Positions 1-9,134 are shown, counted from the first letter of the stretch. The stretch is 64,000 nucleotides of DNA from Deltaproteobacteria bacterium HGW-Deltaproteobacteria-19 (GCA_002841865.1 PHBD01000014.1:1-64000), one strand, 5' to 3'. Made by a program: numbers and translations. The notes: generated by a model not told the origin, from the sequence alone.

Positions 1-42
1 CAGCCGATGATCGTCGAACGCTACCGCAACGAAGTGAAGTAA
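1..42 (+). CDS. 3' end of a CDS (…QPMIVERYRNEVK*), possibly an ABC transporter substrate-binding protein
   Basis: Open frame from the window edge to taa at 40-42; identity inferred only from the permease-like sequence downstream. Confidence 0.4.
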   Translation, partial: QPMIVERYRNEVK

Positions 43-83
43 CTCGCGCAATTCCGGGATGCACGGGCCGGCCGGACCGACCC

Positions 84-1013
84 GTGCATTTCCGGACGCG
101 ACCCCCGGACATGATCTTTCTACTCCTGCCTGCGGCCGCCTTCTTCGGGGCCTTCTTCATTCTGCCAATGTGCCGGCTGTTTCTCTTCGGCGGCAGCGGT
201 GCGCGCGGCTGGTCGGCCTACACCGCCATCCTCACCGATCCGATCTGGTCGGAGCGGTGCAGCCCCGTTTCGTGGGCGGGACCCCGTCGTTACCGGGCGC
301 CGGGCATCCTGTTCGACGACCTGCCGCCCATCGACGCGGTCCTGGTATCCCACAATCACTACGACCATCTCGATTTGCCCACGCTGGAACGCCTTGCCGG
401 AAAGGGCGTGCCGCGGGCGATCACGACCCTCGGTAACCGGGAACGAATCCGGGAAGCGGGCCTCCCCGCCGTGGAGGAGATCGACTGGTGGCAGTCGGTC
501 CGCCTGTCCTCCGACGTCACGGTGACGCTGGTTCCCGCTCAGCACTTCTCATCCCGGACCCTCTGGGACCGCAACAGGACTCTCTGGGGAGGTTTTGTTA
601 TCTCCGGACCGTCGGGCAATGTCTACTTCGCCGGGGACACGGGGTACGGACCCCATTTCCGCGAGATTGCCCGCCGCTTCGGCCCCATCCGGATGGCGCT
701 CCTGCCGATCGCGCCGTTCAACCCGCAGCGGTCGAAAGAACCGTCCCGGGTCCGTTTCCCGAATGTCCACATGGGTCCCGACGAGGCTGTTCAGGCACAC
801 CTGGACCTGGGGGCCCAGGTGAGTATAGCTGCACATTTCCAGGTATTTCAGTTGGGTTGGGATGGTTTTGACGAGGCCCCGAACGGGGTCGCCTCAGCGC
901 TGAAGGAAAGGAATCTTGCTCCCGCCTCGTTTATCGTGCCCGCGTTCGGACGGGCCGTTTCCGCTCCCCGGGAGACGGAAAGCGCAAGAGCATTTTCCCG
1001 GGAAGCCTCCTGA
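84..1013 (+). CDS. Chimeric ORF: ABC permease N-terminus fused to MBL-fold (UlaG/NAPE-PLD-like) metallo-hydrolase
   Basis: MBL motif SHNHYDHLD, then FAGDTGYGPHF and AAHFQVFQLG; residues before LTDPIW are permease-like (FLLLPAAAFFGAFFILPMCRLFLFGGSGARGWSAYTAILTDP). Alternative ATG at 111. Confidence 0.7.
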   Translation: MHFRTRPPDMIFLLLPAAAFFGAFFILPMCRLFLFGGSGARGWSAYTAILTDPIWSERCSPVSWAGPRRYRAPGILFDDLPPIDAVLVSHNHYDHLDLPTLERLAGKGVPRAITTLGNRERIREAGLPAVEEIDWWQSVRLSSDVTVTLVPAQHFSSRTLWDRNRTLWGGFVISGPSGNVYFAGDTGYGPHFREIARRFGPIRMALLPIAPFNPQRSKEPSRVRFPNVHMGPDEAVQAHLDLGAQVSIAAHFQVFQLGWDGFDEAPNGVASALKERNLAPASFIVPAFGRAVSAPRETESARAFSREAS

Positions 1014-1035
1014 CTCGGGCAGTTGTCCCTGAGGG

Positions 1036-1755
1036 TCAGCCCCGTCCCAGGTATTTCTCCCTGTTCTCCAGGAAATTACGATAGAGCCGATAGTTCTCCG
1101 TGTCCTCGTATTTTACCGGTGCGATGGGAATGCGGTCGAAGCTGAAGATGACGGCCTCGGGGCAGGCCAGCAGGATCGGGGAATGGGTCGCCATGATGAA
1201 TTGCGTGTTCCCGGCGCGGCTCACGGTGGAAAGGACCTCAAGCAGTTCGAGCTGTGAGCGGGGCGAAAGGGCCGTTTCCGGTTCGTCCATCAGGTACAGG
1301 CCGCGGATGGCATAGCGGGCGCGGAAAAAGGACATCACCGACTGGCCGTGGGACTGGGTGAGGAGAGACCGGCCGCCCAGGAAATCGAGCTGGCCCGGAT
1401 CCGCCGCCGCCCATTCCTCGATGATCCTTGCAAAGTCCCGGAACACGGAAGATCCGAAAAACGAACCGGGCACGTGGCCATCCGTCCATTCCACGGAGAT
1501 ATACTCGCAGAACCGCTTTTCATACGGGTTGCGCTTGATTCGCCTTCCCTCGACATTCTGCCAGATGTGAATGCCGCAGCGCCGCGCGATGGCCTCCAGC
1601 AGGGTGGACTTGCCCGTCCCGTTTTCTCCGGTGAAAAGCGTGACGGGAGTCTCAAAGCGGAGACCCTGCGTCCGCTGAAAAGCGGCAAGGTTGAAGGGGT
1701 ATGTGTCCCGCACCGGATAGCGGTCCGGATCGAGTGTGACACACTTCAGATGCAT
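1036..1755 (-). CDS. AAA family ATPase (ABC/RecF-like predicted ATPase)
   Basis: Walker A GENGTGKSTLLEAIA, LMDEPETALSPRSQLELL, ATHSP; start MHLKCVTL overlaps the upstream gene's stop by 10 nt; the longer ORF to 2010 runs antisense-like into the methyltransferase. Confidence 0.85.
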   Translation of the reverse strand: MHLKCVTLDPDRYPVRDTYPFNLAAFQRTQGLRFETPVTLFTGENGTGKSTLLEAIARRCGIHIWQNVEGRRIKRNPYEKRFCEYISVEWTDGHVPGSFFGSSVFRDFARIIEEWAAADPGQLDFLGGRSLLTQSHGQSVMSFFRARYAIRGLYLMDEPETALSPRSQLELLEVLSTVSRAGNTQFIMATHSPILLACPEAVIFSFDRIPIAPVKYEDTENYRLYRNFLENREKYLGRG

Positions 1756-2444
1756 GCGGGCTCCTTTTTTTTCCTGGCTTCCAGGACGGTGTACGGGCAG
1801 GTCGGGGAAGAGGAGGTGGCGATGTCCTCGAACCCGGCATCGGCCGCAATGGCGGCGAGATCCAGCCCGGAGCAGCCCCGGCCGAAGATGATGTTCCGGA
1901 GCCCCCAGAAGAGCAGGGGATCCAGGAGACGGTAGGGGCTCAACCGCTTCATGTAGGTCCTGAGCTCTCCGTCCGTCGTCTCCCCGTCGGTCTCCGACAG
2001 GATGATCCACCCGCCGGGGCGGAGGACGCGGCGGATTTCCGTCAATCCCCGCCGCTTGTCCGGCCAGTGCTTGAAAGACCCGACGGTGAGGACGCCCGCG
2101 AAGGATGCATCCGCGAACGGGAGATCCATCGCATCGGCCTGCCGGAAACGGCAGTTCGTTATGCCCTTCTTCCGGCGCAGGCGCTCGGCGGAGCGGACCT
2201 GCGTGATGGAGTAATCGATGCCCGTGATCATCGCCTCCGGACGAAACGCCGCGAGGTTCAGGGCCACGTAGCCCCGGCCGGTGCCGACATCCAGGTATGA
2301 ATCCGGACGGCCGGGGGGCGCCCGCCTGGCGATGTCCTCGAAAAGATCGAAGTTCGCCCTCTGGATGTGATGGTTATAGACAGGGCCGAGGAGGTTCCAC
2401 ATCCACCGGGCGTCCCGGGCCTTCGTGAGGATTTTTTTCAGCAT
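1746..2444 (-). CDS. Class I SAM-dependent methyltransferase (UbiE-like)
   Basis: SYLDVGTGRGYVALNLA, RQADAMDLPFADASF, EIRRVLRPGGWIILSE. Confidence 0.85.
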   Translation of the reverse strand: MLKKILTKARDARWMWNLLGPVYNHHIQRANFDLFEDIARRAPPGRPDSYLDVGTGRGYVALNLAAFRPEAMITGIDYSITQVRSAERLRRKKGITNCRFRQADAMDLPFADASFAGVLTVGSFKHWPDKRRGLTEIRRVLRPGGWIILSETDGETTDGELRTYMKRLSPYRLLDPLLFWGLRNIIFGRGCSGLDLAAIAADAGFEDIATSSSPTCPYTVLEARKKKEPACI

Positions 2445-2478
2445 GGCTTCGGCGGTGCCGGGAACAAGGGTCGGGCCT

Positions 2479-4410
2479 TCAGATCTTCAGGCCGACGGTC
2501 AGGCCCTCTTCGACGGCCTCCCGGATCATCCGGGGCCGGACGCAGTCTCCGATGGTGTAGACTTCCGGGGCTTTTCCCCGGAAGGCCTCGACAACCGCCG
2601 GGTCCAGGCGGAGGCCCGCGGCGAGAACCACCGCATCGCCCTCGATGAATTCGGGGGTTCCCTTCCGGCTTACCTTCACGCCTTCTCCGGTGATCTCCTC
2701 TACCGTCGTCTGGGTCTCGAGGCGGACCCCCAGCATCTTCAGCATTCCCAGGAAGAACGGCCGGTAGCTGGAGGAGATGGTCGGCGCCAGGCGGTCCAGC
2801 ATCTCCAGGACGGTGACGCTCGTGACACCCTTGGTCTTCGAAACCAGGAACTCCGCCGTTTCGCATCCCACCAGGCCGCCCCCGAGGACGATGACCCGGC
2901 CTTGGACGACTTTATTTCCAGTCAGGACGTCCTCCGCGGCCACGACGTGTGCCGAGTCCACTCCGGGGATTTTCGGTACGATGGGGACGGCCCCCACGGC
3001 CAGGATCAAGGTTTCTGGCTGCTCCAGCTCCACGGTCCGGGGATCCAGCGCGCATCCCAGGCGGATCTCAACGCCCGCCTTGCGGGCTCGCACAGCCAGG
3101 CTCCGGGTGAGGTTCGCGATTTCATCCTTGTGGGGCGGCAGGCATCCGATCCGCATCCAGCCGCCCAGCTCCGGCTCCCTCTCGAAGAGGGTGACCCGGT
3201 GCCCCCTCTCGGCGGCCGTCAAGGCCGCCTGCAGGCCCGCGGGTCCGCCGCCGGCCACGAAGACCTTTTTTGCCTTCCCGGCGGGTGTCGAGACGTACAG
3301 CAATTCCTTCCCCGTGCGCGGATTGACGGTGCATCCGGCGGATGCGCCGCAATGGGGATCCTTGTAGACGACCATGATGTCGGAGAGGCAATTCCCGCAG
3401 GCGAGGCAGGGAACGATTTCATCGGCGCGCCCCTCCTTTGCCTTGTTCGGGAGATATGGATCGGCGATGAGGGCTCGCCCCATCCCGACGAAATCAGCCT
3501 GTCCCTCCGCAATGATCCGCTCCGCCGTTTCCGGGTCGTTGATCCGGTTGGAGGCGATGACGGGAATGCCGACGACGCCCCGGATCTGGCCGGCCAGGGG
3601 GGCGAAGGCCCCCTTCGGCACCATGGACGCCACGGTGGGAACGCGCGATTCGTGCCACCCGGTGTAGGTGTTGATGAAATTCACACCCGCCCGCTCCAGG
3701 GCCTGGGCCACGATTTTCGACTCCTCGATGGTGTGCCCTCCCGGCATCTGCTCCTCCACGTTCAAGCGGACACCCAACGGGAAGTCGTCCCCCGCCTCCC
3801 GGCGGATGCTCGCGATGATTTCGAGGACAATCCGCATCCGGTTCTCCAGGCTTCCTCCGTACTGATCGTCTCGCTGGTTTGTGATGGGAGACAGGAAGCG
3901 GTTGAGCAGGTAGCCCGCGCCGACGATGAACTCCAGGGCGTCGAAGCCTCCCTTGCGGGCCCGCCCGGCCGCCTTCCCGAAATCCTCGACAAGCCCGTGG
4001 ATCTCTTCGATCGTGAGGGCCCGGGGGACCCCCCGCATCATCTGGTTCAGAACCGGAGAGGGACCGACGAGCTCGGGCACGTCGTCTTTGAAGACCATGT
4101 GGTAGGACGTGATGAGTTGACAGGCGGCCTTGGCCCCGTGGGCCTGGATGGCCTTTGTGAACCGTTGAATTCCCGGCAGGTAGCGGTCGTCGAAGACGCC
4201 GGGCGCCATGTGAGAGCCGGCGTACATGGGGGTGAAAGGGATGATGATCATGCCCGCACCGCCCTTTGCCCGCTCGGCGAAGTAGGTGATGAAGCGGTCT
4301 CCGACGGATCCGTCGGGTTCCGAATACCCCATGGTCATGGGCAACATAACGATGCGATTCCTGATTTCCAGGTTTCCGATGCGTCCGGGGGTGAACAGGT
4401 GCTGGAACAT
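2479..4410 (-). CDS. NADH:flavin oxidoreductase / 2,4-dienoyl-CoA reductase-like flavoenzyme (OYE + FAD/NAD domains)
   Basis: N-terminal OYE TIM barrel, CLACGNCLSDIMVVYKDPHCGASAGCTVNP cluster motif, FVAGGGPAGLQAALTAAERGHRVTLFE. Confidence 0.9.
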   Translation of the reverse strand: MFQHLFTPGRIGNLEIRNRIVMLPMTMGYSEPDGSVGDRFITYFAERAKGGAGMIIIPFTPMYAGSHMAPGVFDDRYLPGIQRFTKAIQAHGAKAACQLITSYHMVFKDDVPELVGPSPVLNQMMRGVPRALTIEEIHGLVEDFGKAAGRARKGGFDALEFIVGAGYLLNRFLSPITNQRDDQYGGSLENRMRIVLEIIASIRREAGDDFPLGVRLNVEEQMPGGHTIEESKIVAQALERAGVNFINTYTGWHESRVPTVASMVPKGAFAPLAGQIRGVVGIPVIASNRINDPETAERIIAEGQADFVGMGRALIADPYLPNKAKEGRADEIVPCLACGNCLSDIMVVYKDPHCGASAGCTVNPRTGKELLYVSTPAGKAKKVFVAGGGPAGLQAALTAAERGHRVTLFEREPELGGWMRIGCLPPHKDEIANLTRSLAVRARKAGVEIRLGCALDPRTVELEQPETLILAVGAVPIVPKIPGVDSAHVVAAEDVLTGNKVVQGRVIVLGGGLVGCETAEFLVSKTKGVTSVTVLEMLDRLAPTISSSYRPFFLGMLKMLGVRLETQTTVEEITGEGVKVSRKGTPEFIEGDAVVLAAGLRLDPAVVEAFRGKAPEVYTIGDCVRPRMIREAVEEGLTVGLKI

Positions 4411-4630
4411 TTCCTTCTCCTTTCGATATGATCCCTGGCGGGGTGGGCATTGGCCCGGGAATCGGCGCCATCAGCGGGGTCGATGGACGGGTCGTTGCGG
4501 TCGGTATGGGTTTCATACCTGAATCCGGGCCAGGCTTCAATCCTTGATGACACCGGCCGGTGAGATTTCCCGGGGCGGACCCGGCAAACCGGGTGGCCTC
4601 CCCTGAAAATTCACCTTGAAAATTCAGGGA

Positions 4631-4659
4631 TTGACACCAGGGTACGGCTCTCCTACACT
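4631..4659 (+). promoter_or_regulatory. Candidate sigma-70 promoter: TTGACA-N17-TACACT
   Basis: TTGACA 4631-4636, 17-nt spacer, TACACT 4654-4659; tandem TGAAAATTCA repeats immediately upstream. Confidence 0.5.
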
Positions 4660-4870
4660 GCCGGCACATGCGGCTTCGGGAGACAGATACTTTCCTTCTC
4701 ATCAGAAAAGGTGACAGCATGACGAGAACCAGAACATGCGCCTCGCCGCCATGCATTTCCTGGCCGTGGCTTTCCTCCTCACGGCAATCACGACCGACTG
4801 TCCCGCTCTCCGGCAGAACCAGGTCATCGGGGCCACGCAGACCCTCCCGGCAACCGTTGACCGAAGTCGC

Positions 4871-5821
4871 ATGAATACCCGCAGAAAGACTGTCCGGCGG
4901 ACCGCCCTTCTCTCCTTTTTCATACTGCTGTCCGGTTGCGCCGCTACGGTTGAACGATCCGCCCCTGTCCCGGGAAATGCCGTCCCCCGACTTCCCCCGT
5001 CCACTTCACTCTCCATGGCAACCGTTCACTTCCCTTCCCTGGACGAAGACATAACCGGAGGAGCGCCTACCACCATCAAGGGGCTTCTCGTCCGGCCGGG
5101 AGGCCCCGGGCCGTTTCCGGCGGTTGTGGCCCTTCACGGGTGTTCAGGGCTTTATGGACGTTCCGGCCGTCTCTCCGCCCGGGAAGCGGACTGGGCGACA
5201 CGGCTGGTCAGCTACGGATATGTCGTTCTGTTTCCCGACAGCTTTACGCCCCGGAACCTCCGGGAAGTCTGCACTCGCCGTGACCTGGCGGGCATGCCGA
5301 GCCGTGAGCGGCCCCGGGACGCCTACGGGGCGCTCCTGTGGCTCCAATCGCAGGATTTCGTCCGGAAGGACAGGATCGCCCTGATGGGCTGGTCCCACGG
5401 AGGCTCGACGATCCTTGCCGCCGTCGGGAAGAACGCGTCCGTCCGTCCGCCCTCCCTGGTCCATGATTTCCGCGGAGCCGTCGCTTTCTATCCGGGATGC
5501 CGCGTTGCACGGCGTTCAGCCGATTGGAGCACGCGGATCCCGTTGACGATCCTGATCGGGAAGGCAGATGACTGGACCCCCGCGGCCTCCTGCATCTCGC
5601 TGGTCGAGAGGGTGAAGAAGGAGGGAGGACTCGTCGAAATCGTGGTCTACGAATGGGCGCACCACGGGTTCGACACTCCCGGGCAGCCACTCAGGGTCCG
5701 GAGCGGTCTGGCCCGTACTGCGCGCCGGGACGGAACGGCCACGGTCGGAACAGACTCCGTCTCGCGTGCAGATGCAATGATCCGGGTGGAGAAGCTCCTG
5801 AAAGCCTTCCTGGGTCCCTGA
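4871..5821 (+). CDS. Dienelactone hydrolase family lipoprotein
   Basis: Lipobox LLSGC after MNTRRKTVRRTALLSFFI; VVALHGCSGL, ALMGWSHGGST, EWAHHGFDT. ORF extends upstream to 4736. Confidence 0.8.
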   Translation: MNTRRKTVRRTALLSFFILLSGCAATVERSAPVPGNAVPRLPPSTSLSMATVHFPSLDEDITGGAPTTIKGLLVRPGGPGPFPAVVALHGCSGLYGRSGRLSAREADWATRLVSYGYVVLFPDSFTPRNLREVCTRRDLAGMPSRERPRDAYGALLWLQSQDFVRKDRIALMGWSHGGSTILAAVGKNASVRPPSLVHDFRGAVAFYPGCRVARRSADWSTRIPLTILIGKADDWTPAASCISLVERVKKEGGLVEIVVYEWAHHGFDTPGQPLRVRSGLARTARRDGTATVGTDSVSRADAMIRVEKLLKAFLGP

Positions 5822-5928
5822 CAGAACTTCCTGAAGATGGTTTTCCAGTTCCCATTCCGCTGTTTCCGCACAAGATGATCTTCTGATCCGCACCTCATCG
5901 CATCCTTCCTCTATAAAATATATACAGA

Positions 5929-5944
5929 TGTGATCTTCATCACA
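5929..5944. promoter_or_regulatory. CRP-type palindrome TGTGATCTTCATCACA
   Basis: Perfect TGTGA-N6-TCACA (TGTGAT-N4-ATCACA) in the AT-rich intergenic region upstream of the Roadblock/MglA cluster. Confidence 0.7.
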
Positions 5945-6041
5945 GACATCAAATCCGTTTTCAGTAATATCCATCCGCAACAATCAAAAGTGCGAAGGGA
6001 TTCATGATGTGGAATTCCCTTTGTCGAATGCGGAGGAGGCG

Positions 6042-6239
6042 GTGGGAGAAAAACTGGTGTGCATCTATGAACTCGTAACAGAAAAAATCGGGTTGAAGGG
6101 AAGGCTCGAACTTGCCGTGAAAACTGGAATCTCCATGAGTCAGGCTGTCGAGGTGGATGATTCGGATGAGCTCATTCAGAAGTTCAAACATGCGGCAAAC
6201 GCTATCTATGACGCGTATTACGGCAAGACAACTTCGTAA
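6042..6239 (+). CDS. Small (~65 aa) conserved protein A, paralog of 7617..7817
   Basis: GTG start preceded by GGAGGAGG; MGEKLVCIYELVTEKIGLKGRLELAVKTGIS aligns from residue 1 with the second small protein. Confidence 0.75.
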   Translation: MGEKLVCIYELVTEKIGLKGRLELAVKTGISMSQAVEVDDSDELIQKFKHAANAIYDAYYGKTTS

Positions 6240-6254
6240 TTGTTTCGGCAGGAG

Positions 6255-7106
6255 ATGAAGCCCGTGGAAGGTTCCCTCAAGAGAGATCTCAAGCTGATTG
6301 TAGACAATGACGGCTTTTCAGAGATCCAGCCACATGCGGAAAAACCGGGTTCGAAAGAGGAATTGAATCGCTGGCCGATCTGCGGCCTTCCGGTGGGGAG
6401 TTTTCTGCAGGTAATCGCAATGGACCAGCAGACATGTATTCTGGAGGTCTATCAGAGTGCCGATCGCCAGGGCCGTTTCTGCTTTGTTCAGGGGGCCCTT
6501 TATGATGCCGTCTGTAACGGCCTGGAAGGAGAAGAGGCGGCACTGGAGATGGTTTCCTGGGAAAACGTCAGGCTTAATATCAAGCAGATTATCAAGGCCA
6601 GTGGCTTCGTCAGGAAGATCGACAAGAGTCTCATGTCGATTCTGATGGAATATTCAAGGCGCCGGGACGAGGCGGAAGAAAAGCAAAGCAGCGGGGAAGA
6701 AGAGGAAGCGAATGCGGAGGACCATGACAGGGATGGAGACAAGTTTAAACGGTGCCTCCGCATCGTTCGGGAGGATATGGGGGATGCACTCATCTCGGCA
6801 AGCATTTCCGACCTTCGCAACGGGAAGGTGCTGGCTTCGCATCATGATCGCAAAACACTGGAAACCGCTCAACTGTTCATAAAGCTGACGGGTTCCCTCC
6901 GAAAGGCTTTCGAAAAAGATTCCGAACAAAAGCGACTCGGCGGCCACTACATTCTGGACCTCAAGGAAGAGCAGACGCTCATGATCCTTCGTTTTGATGA
7001 GCATCAACTGGGTATCCTGTTCAACAACGTGAGGTGCTCATTGGGTCTTGTCCTGAATGCCATCGTCCCCAAGGTTGCCAGGACGTTTGACGACACCGGT
7101 TGTTGA
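6255..7106 (+). CDS. DUF4388 (PATAN)-like + Roadblock/LC7-like domain protein
   Basis: GSFLQVIAMDQQTCILEV…GRFCFVQGALYDAVCNGLEGEEAALEMVSWENVRL (DUF4388-like); C-terminus resembles the next Roadblock protein (CLRIVREDMGDALISASISDLRNGKVLAS…). Confidence 0.7.
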   Translation: MKPVEGSLKRDLKLIVDNDGFSEIQPHAEKPGSKEELNRWPICGLPVGSFLQVIAMDQQTCILEVYQSADRQGRFCFVQGALYDAVCNGLEGEEAALEMVSWENVRLNIKQIIKASGFVRKIDKSLMSILMEYSRRRDEAEEKQSSGEEEEANAEDHDRDGDKFKRCLRIVREDMGDALISASISDLRNGKVLASHHDRKTLETAQLFIKLTGSLRKAFEKDSEQKRLGGHYILDLKEEQTLMILRFDEHQLGILFNNVRCSLGLVLNAIVPKVARTFDDTGC

Positions 7107-7224
7107 GCAATCCCGGATCCGGATGAAGGATGCATGAAGGGGAGGTGGCGGCTGATTCTTGGGGAGACGGGTGTTGGGAGATTGTTAAGCAAAAAAATAC
7201 CAATATTTTTTAAGAGGAGGCGTG

Positions 7225-7596
7225 ATGAACATACAGAAATTGAACGGCTGTCTGGAGGGGTTGAGGAAGGATCTGGGGGATGGTCTCCTGGCATCGAGCA
7301 TCGTATCTACGGACGACGGACAGGTACTGGTAGCGACAGACAGATCCAATACGGCCGGAGCTACCCTGCTGAATGAAATTACGGCGTCCATTCGTGAAGG
7401 CCTGAAGACATACCCCGTGGAACTGGGCCAGTATTATTACATCGACGTTGCCGGGAATATGGGCATCCTGGCCATTCCTTTCGGTGACTACCAGTGGGCG
7501 ATCGTTGTCAACAAAAAGCAGGTCAAGCTGGGGCTGCTTTTGAATGTTGTTCTGCCCAACATCATCAATGCATTCGAAGATGCGGTCGTATCTTAG
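7225..7596 (+). CDS. Roadblock/LC7-like protein
   Basis: LNGCLEGLRKDLGDGLLASSIVSTDDGQVLVATDRS…GQYYYIDVAGNMGILAIPFGDYQWAIVVNKKQVKLGLLLNVV; SD gaggagg. Confidence 0.7.
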   Translation: MNIQKLNGCLEGLRKDLGDGLLASSIVSTDDGQVLVATDRSNTAGATLLNEITASIREGLKTYPVELGQYYYIDVAGNMGILAIPFGDYQWAIVVNKKQVKLGLLLNVVLPNIINAFEDAVVS

Positions 7597-7616
7597 AAAA
7601 GTGGAGGGGAGGGACG

Positions 7617-7817
7617 ATGGGAGAAAAAATGGTCCGGATTTTTGAGATCGTCATGGAGCAGGCAGGTCTCAAAGGGCGAATGGAACTGGCGACCAGGACG
7701 GGAATTTCCCAGACCATGGCGTCTCAGATGAAGGATACCGAGGAGTTGGTGAAAAAATTAAAGGAAAACGCCAATTTGATCCTCGATCGGAGCAATCTGA
7801 ATACAATCGGCCATTGA
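7617..7817 (+). CDS. Small (~66 aa) conserved protein B, paralog of 6042..6239
   Basis: MGEKMVRIFEIVMEQAGLKGRMELATRTGIS; SD gagggga. Confidence 0.75.
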   Translation: MGEKMVRIFEIVMEQAGLKGRMELATRTGISQTMASQMKDTEELVKKLKENANLILDRSNLNTIGH

Positions 7818-8051
7818 GGCGCGCCTTTCCGCGGCAGGTCAGCGTTAAGGAAACGCCCGGCACGGATTGCCGCAACAAAGGGCCTCAGCGCATTGCCCTG
7901 GAATCGGGCGGAGGCGGACGGCCCTGCCGTAATGAAGAAACGGATAACGCCCGGCCGGTTATGCACTGCCGGTCACGGAGCCGACGGGAGATGAAATGAA
8001 TATCGAGCGTCCCATTCATGCAGGGCTCTGCCGATCAAGAGAGATATCGCT

Positions 8052-8441
8052 GTGAGTCTGATCCTGGGCCGGCAACATCTTGATAAGATCCAGGACACCT
8101 TGCAGAAGAACCTGATCGGGTTGGGTGTCCAGAATACCATGCTGATCGATATGGCCGGCAATGTCATTGTTACGGTCGATAACGGAGTGAAGAAGCGCGA
8201 CATGTATTCATTGGCCGCGCTCGCGGCGGCCAATTTCGGGGCCATGTGCAGCATGGCCAAAATCGTAGGGGAGGATGAATTCTCCCTCCTTTTTCACAAG
8301 GGACAGAAAGAAAACATCTACTTCAGCAGAGTGAATGACGAATTCCTCCTGATCAACATCTTTAACAACGATGTGACCCTGGGATTTCTCAGACTGAAGA
8401 TGGCCCAGGTCATCGAAGAATTGTCCAGTGTATTGGATTAA
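8052..8441 (+). CDS. Roadblock/LC7 domain protein (MglB-like)
   Basis: GVQNTMLIDMAGNVIVTVDNG…DMYSLAALAAANFGAMCSMAKIVGEDEFSLLFHKGQKENIYFSRVNDEFLLINIF; GTG start; directly upstream of MglA. Confidence 0.8.
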   Translation: MSLILGRQHLDKIQDTLQKNLIGLGVQNTMLIDMAGNVIVTVDNGVKKRDMYSLAALAAANFGAMCSMAKIVGEDEFSLLFHKGQKENIYFSRVNDEFLLINIFNNDVTLGFLRLKMAQVIEELSSVLD

Positions 8442-8516
8442 GGAAAATCTTCATTCCGCCGGCATCAGGCTGAATGGGCAAAGCGTGTAAGGCATTCAGG
8501 CAAGGAGGAAACGGAT

Positions 8517-9134
8517 TTGGCATTCATCAACCTGAAGGATCGAGTCATTCAAGCAAAGATTGTCTACTACGGCCCCGGAAGATGCGGAAAAACGACAAAC
8601 CTGGAATTCATCTACAGCAAGTGCCGCGAACAAATTAATTCCGAAATGGTGACAGTCAAGACACAGGGTGACCGCACTCTCTTCTTTGATTTCTTTCCTT
8701 TCGATATCGGGAAGATTGCCGGATATGACGTCAAAATTCAATTGTACACCGTGCCGGGCCAGGTGAAATACAACTCGACGAGACGACTCGTATTGAAAGG
8801 TGTGGACGGCGTCGTGTTCGTGGCGGATTCCGAGGCGGAGCGGCGAAGCAAAAACATATCCTCCCTGATGAATCTCCAGGAGAACCTTGCTCTTTACAAC
8901 AAGAATATCTTCGAGATGCCATTGGTCATTCAGTACAATAAACGGGATCTTAAAAAGCAGGGGATCGAGGTGCTGGATGTCGAGACGATGGAGAGGGACC
9001 TCAACGTCGAACTGAAAGCGCCGTCATTCGAGGCCAGTGCGCTGGACGGAGACAACGTTGTCGCGACCCTGAAGAGAATCATATCGCTGACCATGTCCTC
9101 CCTGGAAAAGGAACTGGAGAACGGGGATTGGTAA
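8517..9134 (+). CDS. mglA: MglA-like small Ras-family GTPase
   Basis: KIVYYGPGRCGKTTNLEFIY P-loop, LYTVPGQVKYNSTRRLVLKGVDGVVFVADS, IQYNKRDL; TTG start with AAGGAGG SD. Confidence 0.9.
   Translation: MAFINLKDRVIQAKIVYYGPGRCGKTTNLEFIYSKCREQINSEMVTVKTQGDRTLFFDFFPFDIGKIAGYDVKIQLYTVPGQVKYNSTRRLVLKGVDGVVFVADSEAERRSKNISSLMNLQENLALYNKNIFEMPLVIQYNKRDLKKQGIEVLDVETMERDLNVELKAPSFEASALDGDNVVATLKRIISLTMSSLEKELENGDW

Noticed and set aside
2425-4431. 668-aa plus-strand ORF
   Set aside because: Antisense shadow of the flavin oxidoreductase on the minus strand; low-complexity, no motif, typical of GC-rich DNA
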